A stretch of DNA of 64,000 nt from NCBI GenBank assembly GCA_020055645.1, contig CM034546.1:91698001-91762000 (forward strand), in the 5' to 3' direction. The stretch comes from Tomocerus qinae (taxonomy: Eukaryota > Arthropoda > Collembola > Entomobryomorpha > Tomoceridae). A program made the position numbers and the translations under genes. Shown one piece after another: positions 37,161 to 52,100 of this stretch. The stretch's first letter is position 1; each line of letters begins with the position of its first letter. The notes under the pieces were generated by a model. That model saw nothing but the letters and a program-made list of their open reading frames with translations, ran no database searches and was not told where the DNA came from.

Positions 37161-40100
37161 CGATAACAATGTTTTTGCTTCAGATTTCACACAATATGAA
37201 TGAAATAATTCCTGTGCTATCTAACGTAATAATAAAAGAGTTTGATTGTTAGATTACTCTGATTTGAATTAATTATGGGGTGCTTATCATTCTAATATCG
37301 AAGGATTCAGTCGAGTTGTTGAAACCAGTAGTAAGTAATTTACAGATAAAAATTCGCGCAAAAAAACGCCTGAAGTTACAAAGTTTCACACGTTTTTCAG
37401 CAAATCTCTGTAAGCTTTAACGTTAGTACACGATGAGAAAGGGGCTGAGAAAAAATTGGTGATGTTCACAAAATATTATGTTCAACAAAGTAAGAACGTG
37501 AACATAAACGAAAACAGATAATTAAGCCAGGAGACAAGTTAGCAGACAACAAGCGAAGCCTCTTCTCTCCCAACTAATGCACTCGATAATTTTCGATCCT
37601 TAATTTAATCTAATGAAGAGTTCAATCGAACCATTATTTTAGGACATTGTGACACTTGTCAGGAGCTTTGACCTGTAACTATTTCTAAACAATCATAATT
37701 TAATTAAGAATTTTACAACCTATTCTCCACTGATAATGGAAAAGTACCAGAGGTGACAATGTTCTCTCTTGAATGCGGAAAGAAAATGCTTATTTTAAAT
37801 CACCTAAAGAACTAGGAATTGATGCTAGGAAGATACTCAATGCTCACAAATCATACATCTATTAACCCCCTCTCCATTTTATTAACACCTAATGAATTAA
37901 TGATAATATTCAAGTAGCTTTACATGATTAAGCACAGCAATGTGCAATAGTCGGTATCTGCATGGCAAATCATGTAATGTTGAGATGAGAAGAAATGAGG
38001 TTTAAACAATGAGTTCATTGGTTTCATTTGTATTGGTACTCTTCCTGGTGACAAGTTAAAGTTGTATACATGGACAAGTAGCCCAATGACCAATAGGGCC
38101 TTTCACGTAGGTCCACGATAAATCCAAAATAGCCTAGGGAGGATGAGTCCTAATTGTCCCTTTTCTGCCTTATACAGTTCAATTGTGAGCAAGGTATCAT
38201 TTCGTTATAATCTCAATGCATTCTCGTTGGAAAGGTTAAGAATGTGCAATTTGAAATTTAAAACATCGAAATACGATGATCTTGATAGTAATCGCAACCT
38301 CCACTTTAGCACTCCATATCTAATCGACCTTCTAGCAATATTATTAGTTCGTGCATTTCACTCACGTGACTAAGATTTAATCATCCTTCACTCAAAGATA
38401 GTTATATATCGTATTTGCTGACAGAGTAAGTTAAATATTTTATCTTATGTTCCAGTTTCCATCATAGAATGCAATTTGCAAAACTGCAGCATCCTAGTTT
38501 AACTGTTACCGATAAAATAATTCTGTGAAGGTGAAATGGAATCATCAATAGTGTTGACATATAGAGCATGAATTTTTAGAAATCGTCAACATGAGGTGTA
38601 AAATAAGATTTGTACACCTAACAGATGCAAACAATGTAGTCACAAACAAGTTACCTGTATTGTGTCACTTCGCATAAAGTTCAGCCAGAAATTACGAAAT
38701 AGACGATGATTATAGAATTTGGAATTAACTTATATAGCATAAATGCTATTCACATGCAAACAACAGAGGCAGTGATTTTTATTTGCCATATTTTACCAAC
38801 ATGCAACGCAGAAGAGTGAAATAGAAGAGCGGAATAGGCAAACACTCTTTTAGCAACATGTATTTCGCAAATTTTGAATGCTATTCCATCTACTTCACTT
38901 AAAATGGCATACCATATACCCTAATACAGCTGTTTATTAGCAGGTTATAAATGCAGTATTCATTCTATTGTACTTGGAACAAGCCAGCACAAATGAGACA
39001 GCAAAAATCACGCCTGAATATACCCCTAGGTCACCTCCACACTTCATAACTATCACCAAATCTGAACAATGGGACTCCTCTTTCAATCGTAAATAACCTA
39101 TCTATATTACATTAATAAAATCAGACTCGACTTGACTGTAGGAGCCAACAGGTATTTTGCATGCTAAATGCCAGTGCGTGTCAGAATCAGACATTCTAAA
39201 TAAAAATGAACTGAAATCGTGAATCTCTAAATACTTAGCCACAAAACAGAATTGTGCCATTTTGGTCTGCAATAATGTAACGTCCTATTTATGTTTCGCC
39301 TTGTGTTAACTGCTACATTCTTTCCCACAATAACAAAACAACTTAACGTCACATTACATTGCATTGCACTTACTTTACCTTGACGTAACAAACTGCAAAT
39401 CGGAAATGTGAAAGGTCATTGCAAAAAAGACTACTAAATTTTCTATGTGCATGCATAATCATCTTTCTATTATCTATTCCTACTAGATCATGTTCAACTT
39501 TCAAATAATGCATTGCCAGGTACCCCACAACATCCATAAAAGCATACGAACATATAAAATAATAATATCATACAAGACATGTAGCAAAGACATGTACGGA
39601 TATGTAGTACATGTATTATACATGCTGTCGTTGTACTATATTTACCTCGCCTAGATAGTATAGCGTAGACAAAAGTATATCTGTTCCCTGTTCCGCTGTA
39701 TATCCACAGTACAATAACATCAAATTAGATATATACTTTAGATAATGCCATACATTGCATGTTGCTCTATACAGGTCATGAATTACCTTGTCATTGCAAA
39801 TTTCTCTTCTAATAACAAATACATACACGGCAAAGTCAAAACGGTCGTTCATTTCTATCTCTGATTATAACTTACTAAGAGTCAAATCATGGCGAGGTTA
39901 ACTTTTGTACCGCTCCATGTTCCAGCACATTGCGTAAACATTTAAGAGCTTTACTTGCATGAAAAAGCACAGTATCAGTTTCACAGAAGAGACAGAAAAA
40001 TGTACTAATAAGTAAAGTTGGAGACTGTATTGTAAGTATATTATGTCAACCTATGCGTCATTCAAAGCCACATAGGAATAGATGGACCCCACAATAGTTT

Positions 40101-43100
40101 ACTTTACGCTCGTTTAACAACACGAAAAAAATAGAAATGTGATGTGACTGACTGCTATTTTGTCTTATATTGACTAGTCTGGATGTTCTAAGCCATCTAA
40201 ACTAAGTGAGGGAACAGAGAGCAGAAAAGTCTTCGTAGACGACAGAATATTATCACGTACCTGTTATTTAACTCTCAGAAAGTAATGTCTTTAAAGATGA
40301 AGTCTTTTCACAGACTTCTCTCATTGGTCCCAATGAAAAACAAAGATAAACAGTGAGATTTTCTTACAAGACAGATAGTGTCACTGTCACCATCATGTCG
40401 ATAATATAACAGCGTCAGTCAACGTCATACCATTTAGTACATTATGATACCATACATCGTCCCGATGAGTTTTATGGTATTAGTTATGCTGTACTATATA
40501 TCTCTAACGTTCCTAGCGTGCATGGTTGCTTGATTATTCCACATAGTGCCACTCCTTTGTAATTCAGCTCATTTCTTCCTTCTACCAATTGCTCACTTAG
40601 CTGAAATTTTGAAATTCTGTAATAATAAATTACCTTTTCACGAATATTTAGGAACTACAAAACAATATTGTTATCACTTCCTACTTCTACACACATCTTG
40701 TATTCTGCTCGAGTTCCAGCAAAAGGCAATAAGGAAATGTTTAAGTATTATTCTTGGATGAAAATTCCTTGATAACAACTTATCTCATTTAATATTGTTT
40801 GTGTAAACACTGCCTACATAAATTCATCAACCTCATCCTCTAATGACCTTTTCTTGGTCTCAATAACTCGAGGGCAAAGGCTTACCAGCAATCTATTCAT
40901 ATTCTGTTGCGATATATGCATAACCAAATGCACCTACAAGACCTACATATCTACGTGTGCTAATGCTGCATATTTTATTTACATCTATGCTGACTACCTG
41001 TACTATTATATAGAAGTGTAAGGAATTCTTGGGTGCATATGAAGGCAAGTGTACATAAAGCCATATAATATTTTATGTCCTACCTAGTCTGTTCTAAAAA
41101 CTTCAAATTCAAATAAAATAATCAGGTACTGTGTAAACAATCTGACAAACGGAAAATGAACCAATTCTAATAATAATATAAAGCAATTAAAATCTATTGC
41201 AAACTAGTCAATCAATTAGTAACAATGGGGTTTGTATTTGTTTTCAGTAAACCATTACATAGAAATTATTTAAACTACAGAGTGCTTGAAATTTGAATAT
41301 GATTACTGATGATTACACATTACAGTAACGACCAAAGTTGGAAAAATGGCATATTTGTACATATTTCATGTCATCCGTCAGTAGTATTAGGCATAATGTA
41401 ACAAATAGAATTAGGCACTCAAGTACCTTAAGTATAAAAAGTCATTAAAGTTTTCATGCAAATTGAGAACGGCACGGCAAGGATTAAATGGGAGGTTGAG
41501 CTGGGCTATGTTGGAGAGACTAAAGATGAAAAAATTGCGTTGTATGCTATCTCATGTCCTGAGAACACAATAGCAGAATAATTCATAACTACGCGATTTC
41601 CGTTAGGCATTCAAATCTACATGCAAATAAACTTAACTTGAAGCCCAAAGCTAAATGAGCCGCGTCATTATTGAAAATGCATAGCTTTTTACTTGCAGAA
41701 CCGTACAGTACAGTACATGACAACATGTCACAATGAAATGGAATAAACATGTATGCACGCAACTGAGTCGTGCTATCTATTCCTATGGTCAATAAGGTGG
41801 AGTTTGAATGGATCTTAATGAAACGGTAAGCTAGCCATCATAACCCAAAACTACAAAACCAAACCTTAATATCCGTATTCCGTACACACAATCATTCAAC
41901 ACATTAATACCACCTCTCTCTTCCTATCTCACAACATGTATCACATTTAACTATGTAGCCCACTATTGCATTAGAACATTATTTCCTCTGCATGCCATCA
42001 ACATAGAATATTACATCTAGTTTACATACGTTGATATATAAATACATTGGCTGCATCATCAACTTGTTGAGTGTCCGTCCGTATTTAATACAGCATAATA
42101 CGTCTACATCACTCTCCTCACTCACACTAAGTTATAGTCAGGCACAGTTAGATAAAGATATACCATAATCCACAAGTAAATCTGGTGTTGTTGTCGTCTT
42201 CTCGTTCCTTTTCTACCCAACTGAATTCATCTTCTCTAGGGAAGACTTTTAGAAAACACAGAGAACAGTGTCTCCCTATTTCCCTATCGATCAGTGCAGT
42301 ATTTGTACACAAAAGTATTATGCACTCTCATGCAATTAAAATCCTTTCTGCATCAATTTCGAAAGCGCATGTAGGTTGGAGTACTAGGTAAAAGATTTGA
42401 ATTGAATTACTTCTCTTCAAGGTACATTCTCATACAAAATAGGACATTCTTCATTGAGCTCAAGATAGCTATGAAAAACTGTAGGAATGCCTTGCTCACG
42501 TGGAAAAGCCGACAAAGAAAAATCTTGAATGACATGACAGAAAGAGCGAGGAACTGCAGATACGGCTGGAAAGGTACATAGCTAAATGCATTATCTCAGT
42601 ATGACTCAAACAAACACCAACATTTACTACAGTAGTGTAGTGTACTATACTATTCTTAGGTTTAACTTGAGGAGTTCAGTGTACAATGCAAGAAATATCT
42701 AGCAATATTCCCTACTATCTGCTACCATGCTACCTACCCTATTAACTAACTAGTATGAACAAAACAGTAGAGTTTTTCTATCCGCATTGCACATACTGTG
42801 CATAAAATGAGAATGAATATAATATATATACCTAAACAGGTATTAACAAATATAAATACAGTCACAGCACAGATCACTCAGATAGTTAGAGGCATTAAGA
42901 CTATGCCTTTCTAATCTACCTCAAACACCAAACTGCACAATCTTCATAATGAAGTCACTTACCCATTGTTGGCTCCAACAATGGTATTTTAAGAGAAGAG
43001 AGTTTTTGCACGTTTCGACCGTACTTTTTTATTTTATTGCAAAACAGTAGTTCGCTCCTTCAAAGATACCATCTTACTCAACTTCATTTAGTTTCTACAA

Positions 43101-46100
43101 ATATTAATACAAAGGATGGGATTAGCACAGATCAGAATAACTGTACAAATATTTTAGCAGACACACAACATACAACGTTTGCCCATTGGATATGCTATTT
43201 GAACTGAACACCTAGTAATGTAATAGAAACCATCCTACGGACTATTCACTTGCAATTATTATCTTCTATTATGTATAGGTATTGTATTATTGACTATTCC
43301 AGATGCAAGCAGATACATACAAACTATACCACACTAAATATACACAAAACTCTTTAGTGCAACTCATTTTTACATACTACTAGCCAGACTGCAACAGTAC
43401 TACATAAATAATGCAACTATATTACGTATATGAAAAGAGTAATCTTGTATCCCATCATTTGACTATCGCTACGAATACAAGTATCTAAGTACTAGTATAT
43501 AAATGTTATTATAGTATCTACCAGGTAGATCCATTGGGTATGTTTGATATAATCTACAATTTCACGTTATTCTTAAATTCAATGAATTATTTAGCTGTAT
43601 TATTTATATAGCATTACAGTCTTCCGAGAGTTAACAATCTCTCTTTCCATTATTATACCTAACCTACATTTGTCGTAATTACTTTTCTGACTTGTCCCAT
43701 CCTTAAGACAGCTTTTCATCGCCCTTCATTCTTTAATTTGATGCAGCAACTGATTCTACTCTATACAACACATTTATTTACGAACTATACAAAATAAGTT
43801 TTATGTAGAATGTACAAGTAATAAAGACAGAATTAAACTGTTTTCCAGTTGCAGACATTAAAACTGCATGTAGTAAAGTATGAAATACTATTCATTTTCT
43901 ACATATCTAACTACCATCACTTGCGGAAATTAAGAAGGCTATGTGCTTTTTAAGTATGAATTTGTATACTGAATTTACTCAGCCCACCAATACTATTTTC
44001 AGTGACGAAATAGAATCTTCTCCTCGCTTTAAATTTTACAATTAGTTAGTACCTTCTGTAGATGCGAAGAACGTTGATAAAGGTTTGCATGATCGCTCAC
44101 GCATCAAGCGAACTTTTCCTTGTTTAAAGTAGTACTTGAAGCAGTACAGTAGGGTAAACTACATTGGTTACATTACAATATTATACGCAACTCTGAAACA
44201 GCTATTATGTACCAGACCATCTACGTACTTATACATATATTTCTCAAATATCCGATAAAATATGTAAGTGTATAAATGTGTGTAGTCCCCATTGAAGATA
44301 CCATTTTACACCATGCTTTTATGCTTTTATGTAGGTTTTATAACCCTTTCCGTTAACAGTTGAGCCAAGAAAGAAATTGCAGAACTAAACAAACGCCAAT
44401 AGTACTTTAATATGTTACTTCATCTCCATAAAAAGTATGTAATTTGCACATTGCATTTTCATCCACCGAGACCTATGCTATAAAGAGTCGCAGTTTGAGC
44501 TTAACAAAGAGTGACGATGTGGACATTAAAATAACAAAATGCACTTGGAGATGTCGAAATGAACAAAGAATAAGAATCTCTAAGTTAACAAATTATACCT
44601 CTAATGTACCTTAAACGCTACTACACTTTATAAATATTTATTGTAGTGTTATACCGTGCAACGGTACTTAAGATATAAGTACACATTATAAGTACTTTAG
44701 AAATGTAAAGTATTAACCAAGGAAGCATTCAATACAATTATGACGTGAAGACAAAATGTAATTGTGAGTAAATGGATATTCTTCTCGCGTTTTTATATCA
44801 TATTTTCTACTGCAAATTCAAGCCTAATCAATTCTTGTCATGTAATTTGACAAAATTGACAAGTTTTTAAGTCGCCAGTAAACCAGTATGGAAAATTGTT
44901 ATTCCACTCGTTGTTCCAATTAGTCTGACTCAAATACTCTGCAGTTTTTGAACTCATCATGTGTAACTACTCTACTCTGAATTCTATTTATTGAGAACAG
45001 AATAATATCTAGTTACACGAGTGCAAATATTGTAAGTACTTACTAAACAAAAAGAGGTAAACAAGTGATTCAATTCAAATGAATGTAGGTAAGGTAAGCC
45101 TTATGAACATGTAATCGAGAGAAGTAGGAGCACGACATGATTAATACTAGATAATTGGGGAAAACGTTTCCCTCCACGCCTCTATGATAGCTAACAATAA
45201 GTAAGGGCTGTAAATATACTCTGCCTCTCTTACGATACGAACAGAGTATTTAGGCTTAATTTCAATACAGCATTCAGTGGGAAGTAAATAAATGTATCAA
45301 GTTTATATTATTGGTCACAACTAAACATAGGATAATGCATTACTATGCTTTAAGTCAAACTTCCATAAGAGAAACATGCATACACATATTCGTAGCATGT
45401 AATATTAATATGAAGTATTTGCCTATACTTTAACTGTACCTAATGAGCAGGGGAAAGATAGAGAAATTGATAAGTTCATGACATCACGTCACATCAAAAT
45501 ACCAACAGAGTAAAGAACACAATGGTTATACTAATGAATGAGGGAAATGTTCTTGAGGCTTTTATTATTCACCCTATGCACCAAATGTACTGATATGCTT
45601 ACCCGCGAACTATATTAACTACCGTCCCCAATAAATAGAAAACTACCACAAGTATAAAATCATCGACTATAACGAAAACATAAACAATGAACACGTTAGT
45701 TATTCCCTGACTGCTGAATGAGCTTGGAAATGAAACATACTTTATAAGCATAAGTAGTCCTACCCTAAATTGCATCTATGGTTAACAAATCTAATACTAA
45801 ACAGTTTTCATCGTGCACCAAACAAGAGTTACAGCAGAACTATACATCTGCACTTTGGTACATCCGAATTGTTACAATTCCTACACTTATATTGTTCTCT
45901 AAAACTTGGACTCTGGTTTCGTTTACCAATCAGTGTCCACAATCCGTGTAAGTTAATGTATATATATACATCTAGGTAATGTACACCAGTACATTTTAGC
46001 TCAATGAAAACTCACACGGTGTGCTAAGGCAGATACAGCACAGCATAACAATTACATAGTTCTACACACAGCTCTTTCACATCACAACGAACGCAACTAT

Positions 46101-49100
46101 TTTATATTGAGCACAACTCAACGCAATAATCTAGTATAACGTAACTTACGTAACTGAATCTGCATTTTGATGATCATAAGATAAGTCCATAAAATAGCCG
46201 CAAACTGATGACCTCAGTTAATCAGTTCTCCACGGTCAATCCTTTTAAATTGCCAACCCAACACTCAATATTTAATGCTACAAAATCGTTCTGTTGTGTT
46301 CAGCTGCCCAGTCTAAGTAGGTGCTCTCCTAAATAGTAGTAGGTATAACAAAGAGTAGGTAGGTACAATATAAATGCATTTCAATAATGCAATACCTTGA
46401 TATGCACGTAACTTTTAACCATACACTGCACTATCAACCAGAGTACACATAATATGTAAACATTAGAGGCAATTTAACTCTTTTTCTGTTCTGTATCATC
46501 AAATCAAACCACAACAAGTCTCGTAGCTAGTGACTGGTTTTCTTCTCAATTCATTTACGTACATTCTGCATTCTGCAACCCTACCTAACTCTGTTCTTAA
46601 CATTCTCAACATGATTTTCCACACTAAAACACGTCGTATCGTCGTTTCACATCTACACTTTAAATAAGGCAAGAGAAAACAATACAAAATACACTGCCTT
46701 AATTGTGTCTTGTTGTGTTAGTGCTACAGTATGAAACTTTAGTTGTACTAAAATCTAGTACTTCATCTCGCTTCGGCTGCTTTTTTATATACTTATACAG
46801 AAGACATTGCCTTTTCCATCGTCGCAATCATTTCCGATATGCTAAGCAAAACGCAATGGTTGTCTGTCTTGTCATGCCTCTTCATGCTTTGTAACTCAAG
46901 GCAAACTTTAGTTTCGTAGATATAGACCTCAAAATGCATAGATGTAAATTAAGCTACGTAAATAGCTGTGTATTATTGTTATGGTGTGCACTTGGTACAA
47001 AATAGACACAGAACCCAAAAGTGGACAGAAGACGTGCTACACACTTTAAACGATATCAGTTGATGAGAGAGGATAGCAAGGTGAGTATCTGTATGTCCCC
47101 ACATAGCATTCACTTTACATTTACAGATACTTAGATAGCTACATCTTTCTTAGATAACAGAAGAAACACAGAAAAGTCAACTTAACTCTTGACAAGCCAC
47201 GTAGATACTTGCTCACTAAGAATCAACTGGCCAGTTTAAGAAAGACTTATTTAACAGGACAGGACACTAGAGAAGTTAATGTCTGTATGCTGATCGCACC
47301 AAATGAGATAAAAACTGCCAACCCCGTCACACTATATGAAAAGATACCAGATGACCAGAACGAACAATGACCAACTATTCATCTCTTAAGTGCATAAAGG
47401 ATGTATCTCTGTATAAAGAATTTATTTTGCAACACTATCATGGAGCATAGTATATATACAATGTAGTACAACATCTGCACAATCATAAGGATAGTGATAA
47501 CCAAACCTCCACAAACTACGGTATACAGCCTTAATTTTCGTAAGTTTGTATTCATTGCATTACTACTACTTATGTACTTTACATGTTTTGAGCATGCTTG
47601 TAGCTTGTTAATCTGATTTTAAATAATTATACATGTCCACTAAATATACATGCTTTACATCTAATTCATGATTTACAATTTACAACATAACTGTCATGCG
47701 ATGTTGCAAATGTTATCTATCAGCAAAGTGTCCACAACTTGCTTAGATAACAGGTAAAAATAGGTAAGGTGTTGTACAGCTGTAGGAATAAAAGCACTGG
47801 CTACACAAGAGATCATAATGGCGTGAAAGCTGAATTTTTTCTGTTTAAAAATACATCCAAATACTGTCCAAGACAATTTAGATAGGTCGAGGGACCGAGA
47901 AGGGCGCACATTGCTCTAAAATTGTTAGATAAACATTTTCTTATTTTTTGATTTCATAGTAAGTTGTGATTGAGATATCCTTGGGTTAAAAACTTCAGAG
48001 CCTCAACACTTTAGATATTAACCCAATTTCTAATTTAATTATTCACCTCATCCGCGTATACCTAAGTTAAGGTACAAAAATTGCATTCTGGATTAAAATC
48101 AACTCTAGAATAACACTGACAAGGTGACAATTTTGTCATTACCAGAATCAACTATTAGCTATCTAACAGGAAAATCCAAGTCCACCGTTGGCCGTTCAGC
48201 AACTAATGACTAACCTAACACTAACCTCTTTCATGATATCCAGAACAAACCTAATATTTTTTAAGATCAAGTTAACCTTGTCTGCTATACAAACTGAGTT
48301 TCTCCTTTTGCCCTGTAATACCTAACTAGCATACAATCCAATTAGTGAATCCCAAATGTGTAGTAGTTCAGTAGTTGTCCTTGGAAAGTGCAATGAAATA
48401 GCTTGGTTGAACAACAATGTAACTAGCTAAGTAGGTATTTAGTATATTTTATTGTCAGTCTTAAGCACAATATTATGTTCTCATTTATATAAAATATGTA
48501 ACTTTAATTCACTCACTAAGTTTGCATTTACTCTATGTACTCTTTCGCACGTGTACTTACTAATTGTATATATTATTACTTATATTATATTATACGGTAA
48601 AGTCATTTATTATACTTTCTGTCACTGTTTAGTGAAATGAAGTTGCCTTCCTAAATGTCCTAAATAATGGACAGTACATGCACAAGCCTCGTAATACATA
48701 TTACATAGAATAGGTGTTTAAAATTTCTCTCAGCATACCATGCCCATTGTTACAACCTGATGAATCCTTAACATACGGATAGGTAAGTGGGTACGTATTA
48801 TAATAATGCAACATAATAAAATGACGTTTTAGATTTACTCTAACAGGTCTTGCTCTACAGTGGAATGAAATTGTAACGTACGTTTGATTTTAGATTATAA
48901 TTCGAATGCAAAACGAGAGACTGACAGAAAGAAACTATAGCTATAGTTTGTTCAGTCATGAATGACCTATTTACATTGCTTTCACTCGAGCATTTTAAGC
49001 CTCTATCTATACCTTCGATCAACATGCACAATAATTATTACTATGTTCCACGTTACATATATTATCAGTGATGTACAAAAAATCAGGAGCAAACGATTAA

Positions 49101-52100
49101 AAACATCCTTTCTCTAAATAGCCTTCGAAGTTGTGTTTTCCTTGATTTCTTGAACATCAAGTAATTTACTAGCATCAGAATCTCTTAACAACGACAAAAA
49201 TGTGAGTCTGAGAGAAGTCTAAAGTAATTTAAAACAATATTTATATGGATAGTAACAACTTGGAAGTGATGAATGATAAAATGTTAAAAAATGAACAACT
49301 CTAAAATGTTAAGTAAATGTTTGTAATAACTCTTAATTTGTGTACCTGTGGGTCATCTGCATTACATAGACACAATACTGCACGTCTAGTTCTCATACAC
49401 AAGCAAAATATCAGAACAATGCCAACGATGAAACTTTTGATTTTCATATCCTACTGATAGATAGCAATTTTGTCTACTTAATAATGCCACAGCCTTGAAA
49501 GGTTCCGAAAAGCGTACCTATTAATGAAATACAGTACCTTAACTTTAACTAGGTGGTACAGCTGTGAGAGCTGTGATACATATTTTGACTTGCAAACTAT
49601 TTCTTTCAAGGTCTTAAAACATGATAAACTTACTGTTACCCCTTATTCCACTGTATTATCCATTAAATTGTTTATATTTATCTACTACATATTTAGTCTA
49701 ACCATCAGCATATTTATCACTGTACCAAGTACATAAATAAAGATACAAACGTAAGATCTATAGATATAAAAATTTAGTTAAAAATACAAACTGTAAAAGA
49801 AAACCAATGCATTGAATACATTGCATTAGTCTTTAATTTATGGATAGAAATGTCAGTGTTCTGTAATTGTAAAGATTATACTGCATATGTTTTGCCTTAA
49901 TCTACAACTACAACTTCAGATTCAGAACTACAATCAGAATCACCAAAATTTCGAGTACCTACTAACTACTAATACAACTAGATACATGAAGATAATACCG
50001 ACATTAAAACTTGCATAGTAATAATATCCGTTATCTTACACGTAAATTTACTCAATGTAAATGGAAGAACACTCGGGTTAATGACAGAAAACGCAGATAA
50101 AATTATGCTTATTTATAAATTTAAAATGCTAGGTAAGTAGTTACAAAAAGTTAAACACATACATTTCCTATAGACAACCCATCTATATTTGTATCAGCAC
50201 ACAAAATTAAGCACATCAGCAAATAATTCTTTCTAAGAGTACTTAGTATCTAAAGGAATGGAAACGATAATGTCTTTACAAGAACAGATAAACACCCTAC
50301 ACTCCTTAATGGCATCAATTTATTCGTAATCAAAGAAGACTTGTTCCAGCTTCCTTTGCTTAGATAGATAGGTTGAGCATAAAAAATAGTTTTTAGCTGA
50401 GTATAATACCAAAAAGAAATTAACAGATCATCAAAAGACACAGATCACATATCACAGCCATAGTGTCATCATGTGATCGTTCTCATAACGGACGGAAGGC
50501 GAAAGGCGGCCATAAGATACTGACGGCTGAACACAAGTCAAACTAATGTCACTCTTAACGCTAATCCTTCATCTGTAATGCAATGCCTAACCACTGACAC
50601 TTAATATTAGAAAGCGATTTACTAATGCTATAGAGGAAACTCAAAGAATACAGCTTTATATTGTAGTAAAAGCATAAGGAATTATTTTAATGAGTTCGAA
50701 ATGTCTAAAATTTTATTACCATGTATAAGATTCTTATTCTGCAAAAAACTGTTGCCTTAACCATTTCATTGTCCTTCATTGGCTGTTTATTTATACACAC
50801 AAGTGAACCATACACACGATGCGTGTCAGAAGTATATTATTAGCATATAGTACTAAACTTTGGTGTATATTAGTTGTATTTTTCAGAGATTTAAGTGTAC
50901 ACACTACTCGAATGCACTATTGCTAATAGCCTATAATGGTTTCATTCCATTGTGATATCTACAGCAAAGTCAAAGTCACAAGAAAAAATAGATGACTGTT
51001 TCATTCTTCTATTTCTTATCTTCGTAACGACTGAGATGTATTTCGTGTCTAGTTGTTAGATACTGCTACTATACTTATTTCAGTACCTACACATCTGTAT
51101 GATATAACAAAAATATATCCCACAGAAAAGAAGATGAGCCATCAATAGTCTCATCACATTAAGCTCAGAGAGACCAATCTGGATTGGACTGTAGTAAGTG
51201 GAATCTCTTATAAAACAGGATTATGACCCCTCTGTTCACTCTTCTCTTGATTCTCTTCTCCTGCTTGACTCTAGTCTTGCGTTACATTACGTCTCTCTGA
51301 CTCAAGTTCAACTCATCTAATGGAACAGAACAACTTAATAGATAGACGAGATGCCAGAGTCTAACTAGTCAGACAGAACAAATTCCATGTTACCTATCCA
51401 TACATGCCATGTAAATTCTCGTACAGTGTACAAACTTGTATACTGCACATAATATTATTTATCTCCTGCTTTATGTTTCTGTTGTCTATTAGTTCCTTAT
51501 AATCTGCAGACATAGATACAATGACGTTATATCCATATATAAAATTCCCAAACGTATACTAGCTTGGCTTTTACTTTACTGTGTAATGCAACGGCTGGAC
51601 CAATCTTCTATCTCATTCTCATTCAGCCTTCGCCTCTTGTCCACTCCAGAGAGGCCAGTACACTCCGGCAAAGCAAAATCATACATAGTAACAACACACA
51701 AGTCAAATTCTATGAAGCAAATGAAGCAATATGCAGTTGAGCTAACCACATCTTAAATATCCGATGCTAGAGTCCAGGCAAAGTCCCAACGACAAAAGCT
51801 TGTTTGAGAGGCTAACACAGCAGCACAGATTACAGCAGAACTTACCAAATAATATAGCTTATATAACACACGTAAAAATGTTTACATTTTTCTTACATAC
51901 TAGCAACTAATTGTTGTTTTAGTAGCTTAAACGCCAATTTGCTTCCAGCCATTCCTTTCCCTCGCATCCATTTAGTCAACTAGGACACTATTATTGAAAG
52001 CATGTGTGATATGTAATAATAATATTATTCGTTCTGAAGAAAAGACCATTTAATATTAGGAAATGATGTAACATGTAACTTTATTAGCTACTATTTATTT

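Noticed and set aside
37161-37700. Possible extra upstream coding exon for FNDC3
   Set aside because: The ATG at 36907 already has an in-frame TGA just upstream, and no open frame here joins in phase.
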